From Stramenopiles sp. TOSAG23-6 (Eukaryota; Sar), in contig LT635951.1 of assembly GCA_900128565.1 (NCBI GenBank), positions 1-34,634 on the forward strand: a stretch of 34,634 nt of DNA, read 5' to 3'. The first letter of the stretch is position 1. Every line of letters starts with the position of its first letter. The translations under genes were made by a program, and so were the position numbers. Positions 1 to 12,603 of the stretch are shown piece by piece. The notes beneath the pieces are model-generated. The model was not told where the DNA came from. It did no database searches and saw only the letters and a list, made by a program, of their open reading frames with translations.

Positions 1-564
1 ACCAGACTTGCCCTCCAATCGATCCTCGTTAAGGGATTTAAATTGTACTCATTCCAATTGCAAGACACTGTGTGCCCCGCATTGATATTTATTGTCACTA
101 CCTCCCCGAATTGGGATTGGGTAATTTACGCGCCTGCTGCCTTCCTTGGATGTGGTAGCCATTTCTCAGGCTCCCTCTCCGGAATCGAACCCTAATTCTC
201 CGTTACCCGTCACCGCCATGGTAGTCCAATACACTACCATCGAAAGCTGATAGGGCAGAAACTTGAATGATTCATCGCCGGCACAAAGGCCTCTGCGATC
301 CGCACAGTTATTATGACTCACCAAAGGCCTCCGAAAAGGGTTGGTTGATATCTAATAAACGCATCTCCACCAGAAGAAGAGAATTTAATGCATGTATTAG
401 CTCTAGAATTACTACGGTTATCCAAGTAGTAAGGTATTATCAAATAAACTATAACTGATATAATGAGCCGTTCGCAGTTTCACTGTATAAAATTGTTTAT
501 ACTTACACATGCATGGCTTAATCTTTGAGACGAGCGTATGACTACTGGCAGGATCAACCAGGTT
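1..564 (-). rRNA. 18S (SSU) rRNA, 5' part, truncated by the window edge
   Basis: The reverse complement begins AACCTGGTTGATCCTGCCAG, the universal eukaryotic SSU 5' end, at about position 564. It continues through conserved blocks such as CTCAAAGATTAAGCCATGCATG, TAATTCTAGAGCTAATACATGC and GGTAACGGAGAATTAGGGTTCG. About 564 of roughly 1,800 nt are present and the gene runs off the left edge. The helix region reading ATATCAGTTATAGTTTATTTGATA is typical of stramenopiles (my recollection of alignments, not a search). Transcription runs leftward, away from the protein genes. Confidence 0.97.
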
Positions 565-1541
565 ACTATCATATGCCTTGTATATAATACCATACTAAAG
601 TACAATACTATACACAAGTCGTTGTGAAAACAGGAATATTTAAACTAATAAATGTTCCAGTGTTTTCTTTCAGTGTGTAATTTGTAATGCAATCAGTCTA
701 ATGTACTACAGTCAAACGACTATACNCATGAACTAATGCGTTTCCAATTGCCTACTGAAATCCTCCCTCAGTCTAATCATCGAAAAGTAGTCACACAGTC
801 ATATTATCAACAATATGGTGGACACTTTACCAAGATAAACCGACGGTGCAAGGTCTAATCACATCTAATGCAAATATTTCATATATCAAAGTGATACATT
901 CATATAGGCTTCAATCGACAGGTCCATTGCGGGTTGAGTGCATTATACTAATACGCATAGCGGAATAGTACAAACTCTCCGTCAGAGCTTCAGTCATCAC
1001 CAGTGCATCGGTGCTGAAGGCTTTTCAACTGACCCTAATAGATTTCACTCATCTCTCGCTTTAAAAGCAATCAATGCGGAAAATGTATCAGTAATGTCTT
1101 TTTGCAAGCGCAAAAATTAAAGGGAAGCAGCAATAAATTGAGAAATTCAAATTTTTCGTGTTTCACGACGAATCAGTTTTCATCTCAATTCAGACTACCC
1201 CTCTCATATAATACTGCGACGGGCGCATGGTGCGGGGGACATAAGACGTCAAATGACCCCCCCTTTTTCCCTATTCAATTGCTGTTTTCATCAAAAATGA
1301 CGATTTTGCTGAGCACCCTTCTCTTTTTCTACATCTATTTTGTACCATTTAAGTACAAAAAAATAATTTGAAAAAGAAAGGTGTACGGCAGAAATTGATT
1401 TTTTTGATACATTTCAATTATTTTCGATTGTTACCCGGTACCTATCGATTTTGTGATATATGCTGACTTCATACTCGTTGGCACAAGCAAGCCTACTACG
1501 AGAGCTACTTCTACTTTTTTGTATGTACAATAAAATAGTAG
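565..1541. other. rDNA upstream spacer and tRNase Z promoter region
   Basis: No convincing gene lies here; short open frames are low-complexity and unsupported. The left part should hold the external transcribed spacer and RNA polymerase I promoter for the leftward 18S gene, but I cannot point to a core promoter. A single undetermined base lies at 726. The right part, from about 1380, is the upstream region of tRNase Z and contains the TACCCGGTAC motif. Confidence 0.6.
1432..1441. promoter_or_regulatory. Candidate promoter motif TACCCGGTAC (copy 1)
   Basis: This exact 10-mer occurs three times in the window, each time in noncoding DNA about 80-100 bp before a start codon. Here it is 100 bp before the tRNase Z ATG. 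Function is inferred from position only. Confidence 0.4.
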
Positions 1542-4500
1542 ATGAAGTTAATACTTCAAATTCTAGGCACAGATAATGGTGATTCTAACCCATGCTTGCT
1601 TGCACAGTACAATGATCGTAAATACGTATTTAACTGTGGCGAAGGCTTCCAGCGATTTTGCTTTGAACACACCATTCGTTTAAAAGGTAAACTTGAAGCT
1701 GTTTTCGTTGATAAAATTGACTGGAAGTCAGTCGGTGGATTAACTGGTTTACTTTTGACTCTTTCCGATGCAGGGTCTGATTCTATTAGTATATGTGGAC
1801 CTATTGGTATTGGGAATTTATTATATGCAACCCGCCAATTTTTCCGACGAGATCGTCTAAGCTTAAAACTGACAGAGTTCAGTGATGAATCCACTTCGTA
1901 TGACGATGGTTCTCTCAAGGTAGTACCAATAAGGATTATTAGAAACAGTTCTAGCTCTATTAAATTACCAAAACTTTCCAAACAACAACTCTCTTGTATT
2001 GCCAATGTGAAAATTGTTGATAGGAAAGCGGATCATAAAAAGTTACCCAAGTCAACAATAGATCGTTGTGGAGGTGGTTTGCCTGCTTTTTCTTCTAGTG
2101 GTTCTGTTTCGCCTGCTGCTTTAGATCACTGTGGAGGTGGACCTGCTAGAAAGGAAATGGGTGGTTCAGTTGTTTCATACATGTGTCATCCATCATCTCC
2201 ACCTGGAAAGTTCTTTCCGAAAAAGGCTTTAGCGTTAGGTGTTCCTCGTGGTCCAATGTTTGGTCAGTTAGTGAAAGGTAAAACAATTACTCTACCGTGT
2301 GGTCGAGTTGTTAAACCTGAAGACTGCGTTGCTGAAAAAGTCTCAAGCCCAATTTTTGGAATGATTAGTTGTCCGTCAAAAGTATGGATTCCATTTCTTG
2401 TAAATCATTCTGGATTTGACCCTTATTTTATAGATTCTAGAAATGTTTTCGATCCAAAATTATCTAAAGTGAAAGAACATGTTGAGTGTTTAGTTCATAG
2501 CGCTCCTTTTTCAGTTGTTTCAGATATACGGTATAAGCGTTGGATGCTTCGTTTTGGGACTAAAGTGCAACACATATTTATAAATAGTGAGACATCTTCC
2601 CAGCGTTTTACCTTTGATGCTAGTAGTATAGCACAAGATATACTTCATGAGGTCAATCCCACAGTATTTCCTATTTTATTTCATAAAAAAAACCCAAATC
2701 ACCAAATTCGAAATTCAAAGTGGAATGTAAAAGTCAAACCTGCTCAACAATTACTTGTGTATAATTTACTCCCTGTAAAGAGTGTTGGGTTTGACTATTC
2801 TTATATTGAAGCTCGGGCAAACAAAATACAGAATCGAAAGAAACGTTACAGAACTAATGTTTTTACAAATAACAAAGTAATGAAAACAATATTGACTAAT
2901 CTCAACAACGAAATTCGTAACATTCTTCAAAATATGACAAAAACAAAACAAAATGTGCGCGATAATGATACAGTTGTTATTTCTGCTGTACATGTATGTT
3001 TTTTTTTTCAATTTCGAATTTTTTTTTTCATACGAAATTTCGTACCTAACAAAAACAAAACAAAAAAAATATTTTTTCACAATACATGATCCCGTGAAAA
3101 CGTCACGTAATAATCTTTTGAAAACGTCACGTAATAGACTTAGTGTCGATGCTTTGGAATTGGGTAGAGAACAATGTATATGTACGTTATATCCATTTAC
3201 ATTTTAATTTTTTTTGTTTTTTTTTGGTAGTAAATTTCGTACCTTACAAATGTTTTGAGTAAAAACAATATTTTTTCACAATATATCATCTCGAGATGTT
3301 AGTATTTCTTTCCTTGGTACTGGATCTGCGATTCCAACAAAATTACGCAATGTTAGTGCCATCTACATGGCGTTTGACTCTCATTTTCTTCAAGCTACTG
3401 GTGCTGTACCTGCTTCTTCAAGTGGGTTCTTAATGGATTGTGGTGAAGGTACATATGGACAATTATTACGCCTTGTAGGCCCAACAAAAATAGAAAAAAC
3501 TTTGGCTGAAATTCAGTGTATTTATATTTCTCATATGCATGCTGATCATAATCTTGGTATAGTTCGTATCCTCAGTGAACGTCCTGAGGGACAAGATGAA
3601 ATCACTGGCGTGGAGATTGAACCTGTACTTGTTATTGGTCCTTCAAATCTTCATAGATGGCTCTTGGAATATCAAGAAATCAATTCATCCATTGTCGGTA
3701 AGTGGACCTTTGTAAGAAATAGAGATATAATGACACCCAATAATTGTGCTGGTGCTGAACTTGCACGACGATGTGGCATAAATATTTTCAATATACGCGT
3801 GTTTCACCCTGCTGATGCATATGGCCTCATTGTTACAGCTTCTGGTGGTGTTCCTCGTACGCTAGGATGGAAAATTGTTTATTCTGGAGATACACGCCCA
3901 TGTGATGCACTTATAAGAGCTGGTCAAGGTGCAACATTGTTGATTCACGAAGCTACTCTTGAAGATGGTATGGAAGTTGAAGCAAGAGCAAAAATGCATT
4001 CTACAGTATCTGAAGCATTAGGCGTTTCACGTCGGATGAATGCATTTCGCACAATACTAACTCATTTTTCAGCGAGATATCCAAATGTACCCCCTCCTAC
4101 TTCCAATAGTAATACTATAAGGTACCAAGTTGGAACGCCAACTTTTGCAATAGGATTACAAGGTAATATAAATACACAAACTGCATGTTGTATACCAAAT
4201 AGATCTGCAACTAATATTGAAACGAAAGATATTGCAATGAATAATACAAAAATTAAAATTAATAATATTGAAACGAAAGATATTGCAATGAATAATACAA
4301 AAATTCAATTTAAAACTAACTCGGTAACGCCTTCAGTAAATACGACAGCTTGGCGTCCTTGTTCATATGCAATGAGTACTGATTTCATGAGAGTTTCATT
4401 TGAAAATTTGTTGTGGTTACCAAAACTCCTTCCTGTTATGCGAAGCCTTTATCAAAGTATGAATGGACTGGATGATGATGATGCCAAAGAAGAAGAAGAA

Positions 4501-4656
4501 TTAGTACTCGATGCTGCTCTTGGCCGAACTCGTGGTTCTACAAGCAACCGAGAGGATTTAAAGAGAAAAAATATTGACAGAGGCATCCCCATTATTTCTA
4601 CGGATTGTCTTAGTAATAAGAAAAATACAAATGATTTCAAAAGAAAAAAATTATAG
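1542..4656 (+). CDS. ELAC2: Long-form tRNase Z (3' tRNA processing endonuclease)
   Basis: Exons 1542-2993, 3088-3181 and 3287-4656 give 971 aa, close to the usual size of long RNase Z. The enzyme cuts the 3' trailer from pre-tRNAs in the nucleus and/or mitochondrion. The N-terminal half carries the degenerate metallo-lactamase domain (LQILGTDNGDSNPCLL, FNCGEGFQRF, VGGLTGLLLTL). The C-terminal half has the active domain: FLGTGSAIPTKLRNVS (PxKxRN motif), LMDCGEGTYGQLLR, the metal-binding SHMHADHNLG, GDTRPCDALI, HEATLEDG and LTHFSARY. Two introner-type introns lie in the linker between the halves and must be removed to join them in frame. The first ATG is used. The C-terminal part also holds a two-copy 17-residue repeat. 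Compartment cannot be told from the sequence. Confidence 0.95.
2994..3087 (+). mobile_element. Introner 1 (94 nt, phase 0) in tRNase Z
   Basis: Starts GTATGTTTT, has the perfect palindrome TACGAAATTTCGTA followed by CCTAAC, and ends TTTTTTCACAATA-CAT. The exon before it ends in CAT, so the flanks form a 3-bp direct repeat (TACATG if extended). It contains no AG dinucleotide. Removal joins the frame ...AVH to DPVKTS. The length is not a multiple of three, so the gene needs its excision. Confidence 0.9.
3182..3286 (+). mobile_element. Introner 2 (105 nt, phase 1) in tRNase Z
   Basis: Starts GTACGT, has a degenerate core (TAGTAAATTTCGTACCTTAC), and ends TTTTTTCACAATA-TAT. The preceding exon ends TAT, an exact 3-bp repeat. 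It contains in-frame stops, so it must be removed. An internal TTTTGAG (ending at 3259) could serve as a conventional 3' splice site that also keeps the frame, so this copy alone does not prove a non-AG end. Confidence 0.75.
4213..4305 (+). repeat. Two-copy 51-bp tandem repeat inside tRNase Z
   Basis: A 42-nt block (AATATTGAAACGAAAGATAT...) is repeated identically with a period of 51 bp, at 4213 and 4264. It encodes NIETKDIAMNNTKI twice. It lies between the HFSARY motif and the C-terminal part of the enzyme, so it is probably a surface loop expansion. Confidence 0.9.
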
Positions 4657-4772
4657 AATTTTTAGAAAGATATATATAATGATCCTCATTCAATATATAT
4701 ACATATATATTACATACTACAAAATAAATGAAAATAACATTACATCTTTATTCTAAATCTGTGGTAAGAATA

Positions 4773-7700
4773 TTATGTCGCTTCATCATCGGAATAGTAT
4801 AATTCAAACTCAATGGTGTGATCTCTTTCTTCATGCCCACATGCTGCACATTTGCCATTACGTTTTGGATCAGCGAGAAATTCATCACAAATACAGAGAC
4901 AACAACCATAAACTACACTTTGTTTTTCTTCCACTTCAGTTGCACCAGAACCGTCGCCAAACATACCTGCAAGACGATCTCGTTTTCGATTCATTATTTC
5001 TCGTACAAGTTCCCTTTTTCGTTCCATTTCTTTCAATTTCTTCTCTGTTCGTCTATCTTCCATTACAGCGAGTAACTTTCCCATTGCGCCTGGCTTTTTT
5101 GGGCCTTCTCCAGGCTTTATAGGTTCAGGAAAGTTTTCTCTCAAATACTCTATCGCTAATTCAATTTTATTACGAGATATCATCAGAGATTTCTTTGACT
5201 GCTCTTTTGTGTAACCCATATCCATTAATTGACTACATTCAGAACTTAAACCCAATCGATTCAGTTTCTTTTTTGTATTTGCAATTTTCTCTTTCGTTCG
5301 TAGACGAATCTCCTCTCCAGGTGTCATTTTTCCAGCAACATGCGAAGCAATGCGTTTAGCTTTCGCGGCTTTTAATTTCATTTTCCGTTTCTTAATGGTA
5401 AGTGTATTTCGATATGGTTTTTCTTCTTCTCTTACAAACCACAGCAAAAACTCTTCAAATGAAATTTCACCATTTCCGTCATAGTCAATTTGTTCAAATG
5501 CTAAATCGACTTGACGTTCCATATATGGTTCGCAGAGCTCTTTGTTTAGTAAATGAGTCAAGTTTTTACGACTAACACCACCTTGACCAGGGGGGGGGGG
5601 GCTTAGGCCAGGGATGCCCTTTATGTTTTACTCTCTTTTTACTTTCTTCTTTCTCTCTTTTAGCTACAAATGCTGCGATATAGGCCTCGATCTCTCGAAG
5701 ACCAGTTGCCCTTTGTTTTACCATTTTTTTCAATAATGGAATTTCATAGGTAACACTAGTGCACATTGATTTTTGAAAGTCTAATTCATCATCAGAAAGA
5801 TCGTCAGGATTATCTTCAAGAGATTCAAGCTTTAATTCGTCAGTATTTCGAATCTCCACAAGATAATCAGAGGGTACAATAATATCAACATACTTTGAAA
5901 ATGACTTTGCAAATTTAGACCTCAATACATCCATTCGATAAGGATTTTCCATTTGTTTCTTCCCGGTCTTTTGGTTTGTAAAAATAAACTGTTTCTTGTC
6001 ATTGTCCCAATTCTGAGTCCACCAATTACCACGACTCTCAAACTCATAATCATCCTTGTAGTACGATGGATCAAGTTTACCAGCATTCCATGCTGGCATT
6101 AAGAATTTCTGAAATGCTTCCTTCATTTTTTCTTGATTTGTTGCATACATATCAATATCTATGTCATGGCGCTCTTTTGCATAACGTACCAACGCGTCCT
6201 TTCTATTGGAGTAATCAACAATACGAAGTCGAAATGCTTGAGTTCCAGAAACAAGAGGTCGAGGATGAAGATATCGCCATTCAACCCCTTCCATCATTTC
6301 ACCGCTATCACATTTAACATTAAAAAGACCATCACCAACAACAGACGCAATTCGACCAGCAATATCTATTTCATATTCAGAATTTATTACTCTAACGCCA
6401 GTCTTAATCCTTGCAAATGAACGCAAAGCAGCCGATTTTCGAACGGCGTCGCTTGCTACACGTAACCCTTTATCCAATAATAACTTCCGTTTGAATGCCC
6501 GAGTCAATATAGATTTGTTATTGTTTTCCACTGAAGTTGTAACGAACCATTCTACAAATTCGTCAAAGCCAATCTCTCCGTTACCATCAGTGTCCATTTC
6601 TTTCATCGCTTCCTTTGCTTGCTCAGTGGTTATAGGCTCACACAATTCTTTGCGAAGCATAAATATTAATTCTCTTTGGTCAATAAAGCCTGAGTCATCT
6701 TTGTCGTAGAAATCAAAAATATCTTTCAACTTTTCTTTGTATTCTTCTACATTATCTTCATGTTTCTTCTTTTTTTCTTCGCGATTGTGTAACATTCTCC
6801 ATGTTAGCCAGCCTTTTGACTTTGCCAATTTATTAGCGTAATCTGAATATGCTTGTATCAATTGTTTTTTAGATAAACTTTTACGGCTTTCGTAAAGTCC
6901 TCCTAATGCAGCACGCTTTTGATGTTGCATACATTCTTCACTCTGTGTCGAAGCATCGATTTCATGCCAATTGTGGTACAAACGATTACCTTTTCTGTGA
7001 GATCGAACGTAGCAATCAACACAAAGATTGACATCACAATCTTCACAATTGCGAATTGCACGAGATGTTTCACAATTCGAACAAAGCAATGCTCCAGAAG
7101 TCATCGCATCAATTTGAATGCGAGTTGAGAAGTGACCAGCGCGATTACCAGTACGATGACGCTCAGCAAGACAATTTGAACAAAATGGAATAGCACAATC
7201 TATACAATGCCAACCAGCAATGACACAGTTTGTAGTATGATCGGAACAATTCGAACATAATAAAGCGTCAGGATACTCTGCAGGGTTTAATGTTGTATCC
7301 GTTTGCGTAAGATCAACAGTCTCCTTCTGCTCTGGAAGCTTTTCAGGTTCTCGATACTCTTCGTGTGGATTTTTCCAACTTGATTCTTGTGTAACTGTAT
7401 TATACCAATAATAAGATTGCTCTGTTTGATCCCAACACTCACGCCATTGGTCCTTTTCAACTCCACTGTCGTTATTTTTCTCAATCAAGCCTTCAGCTCG
7501 CAGTTTTCGACGGTGTTCAAGAATTGCTTTCAGAAAGAAACGCCGGCCTCTGATACCTCTATATTTTCTTTGTAATTCTGAAGCACACTTTGAGGGCTCA
7601 ACTTTCGCCTGTGCCATTGCTTCTTTAACCCACGACGTGAGCTCTTTTGCATTCCACGCCCCTTTAAATGGTTTACAAACTCTAGACCAAGGACCGACAT

Positions 7701-10700
7701 CTGGTGCTCGCCTACCTCGCCAAAATATACAAACCCCAGGATACGAGGATATACCCATTGCTTGTCCAATGGTTTGCGGGGGTTCATTAATTGGATCTAC
7801 TGCATCAAACTTATTACTAACAAGGAGTTCATCTCCTGGCTCCCATTTTTGTTTATCCCAACAAGAGCGACACAGGAAATGATCAGGGGCTCCCTGCTGG
7901 CGTCTAAATGGAACACCAGTTGCTCGACATTCCCAGCATCGAGCAACCTTCGTTATAGTTCCATTGATACGAACATAACGACAACCTTCTTTCCAAACTC
8001 TCATGGAACCTTTTGTACACATGTCTTGTGCACTTTTTGAAAAGGCTTGGGTTTCAGAATCTTCTAGTTTTGCACCCGGTTCTTGAAGCATCCAAAACAT
8101 AATTACAAGGAATTCATGTTGTGCTGCTAATGCACCCAACCCCCTTGGTGTTGTAGCCTCGAGAATTTTCGCACCCGATAGAATTTCAGATACATAATTA
8201 AAGTGCACCTTCTGTTTCATCTCTGCAAACATTTGTATTCCCTTTTTGCGTCGAAATGCAGCTTGAACGCGAGTCGCCATAGGAGTTTTCAAGCGCTCAA
8301 GACATAAATCAAAAAGCATCTTTTGCCATTTCTGGAACATTGCAAATTTCATTGCTTCTTGTGACCGAACATTAGCATATTTTTCTATAGCTCTCCAACG
8401 ACCTGCTTCAAATAAATTTCGTTGAAGAATCCGAATACCACGTCTCTGTTTCCATTTCTTTAATTGTGCACTAGAAATTGCAAATTCTGCAGTTTGCCAA
8501 ATTCGTATTGCTTCCAACCATGCTCTCCATGCAATTGTGTATTTTGTGGAACAAAATTTATATGCCCGGGATTTGACACGCTTTCTTGTTAAACGATATT
8601 GTTGCCAGCGTACAAATGTCTGGAATTTTAATTTCCCGTGCCACAGAAGCAATGCTCTACGAAGTTTGTCCCTTTCAAGCTGCATTATACGCACAAATGT
8701 TTTCCAACGCCAAATTATTCGAAGACGCATCATACGCAATCCTGCTGCATAAGCTTTATACTTGCGATGCTGTTGCCATACAAACTGTCGCCAACGATGA
8801 AGACGAAATCCAAGTAAAAATAAATGTCGTCTTCGAAGCTGCATATTTGCAACTGTATTTTGTATACGCCAAACTCTCGCATTTAGTTTTAAACTCGACC
8901 AGACTTGTCTTTTAAGACGTACCTCATGGAAAATGATACTTAAATAGTCATCATGCCATGCAGCGACTTGCCACTTCACAAACTGTAAGCGTGGTTTGGG
9001 GGGATCTCGATCGGTACGCAGCCCATTAGAATCATAAGTTCTCAGAGGCCACATTTCAGATCCAAGTCGATGCCCAGCAACTGGATAAATGAGCTCACGA
9101 GCACGTCGGCCACGCCATTGTCGGCGCTCTTGCTGCCAATGCATTCTTGCAAGCCATTGTCTATATACTCTATTTTTTTTCATATGCATCCAAAATGCAA
9201 GTGCTTTGCGAATCAATTTTATACGGTGTATATATTCACACCAAACTCGCCATTTCCCATATAACTGCCGCATTCGCCACATACGCATTGCTTCACGTAA
9301 GCGCTGACGCCGCCATGATATAAGCGCTTGTACAACAGCACACCATTCTCTTAAAACTGGTCGAAGTATTCTTCTTCGATGTCGACGCCATTTCCAAAGC
9401 ATTTTTCGCATTCTGCGTCGTTGCCGATGATGTCTCCAGAAACGCTGTATTTTTAGTGTAGCTGGTCCTTCATGAATCAGCTTGTATCTCCACCATTCTC
9501 GAGTTAGAATACCTCGGACAACTGCTTGAATACGTATAGCAGCGGCTCTTTGTGCAGAAAGTCTTATATATTCATGTCTAGCCAACATTCCCCGGAAGTG
9601 AGTTTGTATAAGAATGGCAGCTTGAATAAAAACATTCTGTAAACGTCTAACAGTTTCTTCAATACGCAAACGCAAATCCTTTCTTCGGCTAAATCGTTGT
9701 AGTGTGATCACAGCAACAAGTTTTTGAGCTTCAAGCATTNCTTTCAACATTGCTTGCATTGCTGCCTTGCGCATCCAATGCTCCTTATAATGCGCATACG
9801 CCGATCCAATTTTGTATTGTGCGACTAAGCGTTCTGCGTCCGAAACTGCTTTCATCGCACTTTCTAATGAAGCTAATGCGCGCCGATCGCACAGGTCTCT
9901 ATAAAGTCTTCGTGTGACCATACCACGAACCCGTCTTTGAATTGCCCGTGCAGCTTTGTTCTTTCGCGCCATTTCAATTAGCCAAGCTAATTTATATTTT
10001 TCATAAGCAATACGCCCGATGCGACCACGCCATACCCTTTGGACCCATCTTGCACAGTGATGCCGTTTCGCTTCCCTTGCAATGACACGCCCTTGACGAC
10101 CTCGCTCAAGACGTTGCAAATCAATTGCTGCATTATTACGCCGGAGATGTTTCCATATAATATAGTATCGGAAGTTTTTCTGAATTAAAGCCGCCGCATT
10201 TTTCTTTTGTTGAAATATCATCATTGCTTTAATACGCATTGCAAAGCGAACTTCATAGAATGCTCGCATTGCGCGTACTATTACAACAGCTGCTTCATTC
10301 TGCCGTTTTTCAACCCAATCTTGATAAATTCTTTTCCATACACCAAAACCCCATTTAAGAAAACGAAAATACCTTTTACGAAATCGTATAAAAAGATGTT
10401 GAGCCGCCCACCACATTTTAAACTGGTCTTGGTGACTCCTGGAAGCATTTTCTCGCTCATAAGTTGTATGATGTACCCAAATTTCCCATACCCATCGCAT
10501 TATTCTCCATTGATATCTATCTAACATTGTATCTATTAATATAATACCTCGCTCCCAAAGTATGGAATACTGTTGGTGCTGTAATAGTATATATGTTGGA
10601 ACATCTTTACTCATTTCAATGGTTAAATCGTGTATGAAGGTATCAGCATTCTTTGCATCATGTCTGGCAGTTTCTATATCGTCAACACTAAAACCTTTTT

Positions 10701-12087
10701 GATAGAAGGATTTGGTTTGATCAATTTTGGGTTTCCATTTTCTATTTCTATTTTTATTAACTATTTTTGTCTTTTTTACATTTTTACTCTTTCTACTTAT
10801 TTGTTTAGATGATTTATTTAATTTCTTATTCTTTGAACGTTTTCTTTTTGACGTTGATTTATACACTTTCATTATTGAAGTTTGTTCACTTGTCATTTGC
10901 ATTCCCATAATTTCACCGCTTTCAAAACGAGCCCTTGCTTCAGCGACCATAATCCTTCCCTTTTCTGCTCTTTTAGCTTCAGTTAACAGCGCTTTACGTG
11001 CTTCTTCAATGATCTGTTGCTCTGCTCTGGAAGTTTTTGGTCTTGTTCGAGAGCGCGATCTTGATCGCCGTCTCCGAGACCTTTCTCGAGACCTTTCTCT
11101 ACTTCGACTTTGTATTAGTTTATTGTTTTGTTTATCAGTAGAAATGTTTTTGAGACCATCGTCGCGTTTTTGATTATCATCACGTTCATTGTTTTGTTGT
11201 TGTTCTAGGGTATGTGCATTTGATTGTGATGTTCCATATAAACGTTCTTGTAATAATTTTTGTTCAGATAAAGCTTCTGCAAGCAAAGTAGCCGCAGGAC
11301 TTGCATGCATTGTTCGTTTCAGAGACACATTTTGTTCATAATCTACGACACCAACCTCCTTATTCTCATCAAAATCTCGCACATCTGTTGAATTTATGGA
11401 AAGTTTTGACCGTGATGTACCAATTCGTGTTGATATTGGACGTGAAAATGATTCAAGACGAGACGATACAGGACGTAGGGAGTGAGATGTACCAACGCGT
11501 GAACAAGGACCTAAACGTGTAGATAACGATTGTTCTTTTGTCGAATGAGTAAAACTAGCAAGTACACGAGAAGAATTTGGACGAAAGAAACTATCACCGT
11601 CTGTTAACGAATATGGAGGGAGTGGAACACCACTCAATGTGCGATAGGGATTTGAATGAGCTGTAGACGCTCGCGACTTTGGTTCTAGTGGATTTTTCGG
11701 TTCGGCAATTTCAGCAACCTGTGCCGCAGAAAGTGGTCGCATTCGAGACTCAGCTTCAAATTGTAGAAACTCACTATTATTCATTTCATATTTAGGAGAT
11801 TCAGCAATTACTTGCGACTTTGGTGGACTTTTACTCCGACGTTTTATTGGGGAAGTACTTCCAGTGACGTCTTCATATACCCGTGCTATGGTTTGAATCT
11901 TTTTATGCTGCTCAGAACTATGTCTTCTATTTGTTTTTTTCTTCGACCTAGAACCTAATAGGGGCAGCGGATAGAGCCCAGTAATGTCTGGATCTACACC
12001 AGCTGGCATTTCTGGTCGTAATGAGTTGTACGCAGCTTTTTCTTCTTGTGTTGCCTCTTGAACTAGATCACCAGCAAAGAAAAACAT
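4773..12087 (-). CDS. Giant IQ-motif/WW/B-box/EF-hand/UBA protein, frame broken at a C12 run
   Basis: The frame is open from 12087 to a stop near 5572 (2,171 codons). It continues in another frame to 4773 if the poly-C run at 5590-5601 has 11 rather than 12 bases, which gives about 2,437 aa. Approximate order by residue: RS-rich basic stretch (330-350); a long helical, Trp/Arg-rich region with IQ motifs near 719, 859, 1274 and 1512 (for example AAAIRIQAVVRGILTREWW), expected to bind calmodulin; a CxxC zinc ribbon near 1380; a WW domain near 1562; two B-box-like zinc fingers (1605-1709); an EF-hand pair (1789-1850) with DKDDSGFIDQRE and DTDGNGEIGFDE; and a second WW-like segment near 2022. After the run come another EF-hand (DYDGNGEISFEE), a UBA-like domain (LMDMGYTKEQSKKSL) and a Cys-rich tail. 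A Ca-regulated scaffold, possibly axonemal, is inferred. One codon is unknown because of the N at 9740. Confidence 0.8.
5590..5601 (-). other. C12 homopolymer that splits the giant gene
   Basis: On the coding strand twelve Cs encode the proline run in WPKPPPP. As written, the frame stops soon after at WSRWC. With one C fewer the frame continues GQGGVSRKNLTHLL into the EF-hand and UBA part. That downstream part has no ATG at its beginning, which argues that it is not a separate gene. A sequencing or assembly length error is most likely. Confidence 0.75.
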
Positions 12088-12603
12088 ATTTTTAGTCTAG
12101 TATTAGTGTTGGTTTCTATTTGAAGCAATTCAGGCTATATATATGCGCAAGCATCCTCAGGTACGAAAAATGCAAAATGATTTTATTCACCAAATCACGT
12201 GCATGATTTTCATTCAATTGTATACTATATTGAACTGCACAGATGACCTTAGTACCATATGTGAAGAAAGAAGGTATTTCTATTTTGTAACTGTCAGTCA
12301 ATTTCAAACGTCACTCCAATCTCACGACAGGTTTGTCACATATATTCACTCGCCCCCCCCGGAAGTGAGTAGATCTTAACTGAGAAGATGATGCAAGTAA
12401 TGATGCAAGTAATGGGGCAGACGATTATATTTCAATAAATTTCGATATAAATTTTAATATGAATTTTAATATAAATTATGATATAATTATAAATTTGCTG
12501 TTGAAAGCTAAATATCACTCAACCGCGGTGAGCAAAACATTTGAAGTTTTAAAACTTCTTGTCAAATTGTTGTTCGTACTTCACATAGAACAAATTAATA
12601 TAA
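12088..12603. other. Intergenic region with AT-rich degenerate repeats
   Basis: This separates two minus-strand genes and should hold the promoter of the giant gene and the 3' end of the four-helix gene. A run of loosely repeated AATTTTAATATAAATT-like units lies at about 12435-12500, and a C8 run near 12352. No gene or RNA was recognised. Confidence 0.5.

Noticed and set aside
3253-3259. TTTTGAG inside introner 2 as a conventional 3' splice site
   Set aside because: It keeps the frame, but would retain the conserved TTTTTTCACAATA end as protein. Family alignment and the exact TAT flank repeat favour 3286. Six sister copies have no AG to use at all.
10727-11173. Plus-strand open frame of 148 codons opposite the giant gene
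   Set aside because: It lies antisense to the Ser/Arg-rich coding region and has composition expected of its reverse frame; no motif or start context.
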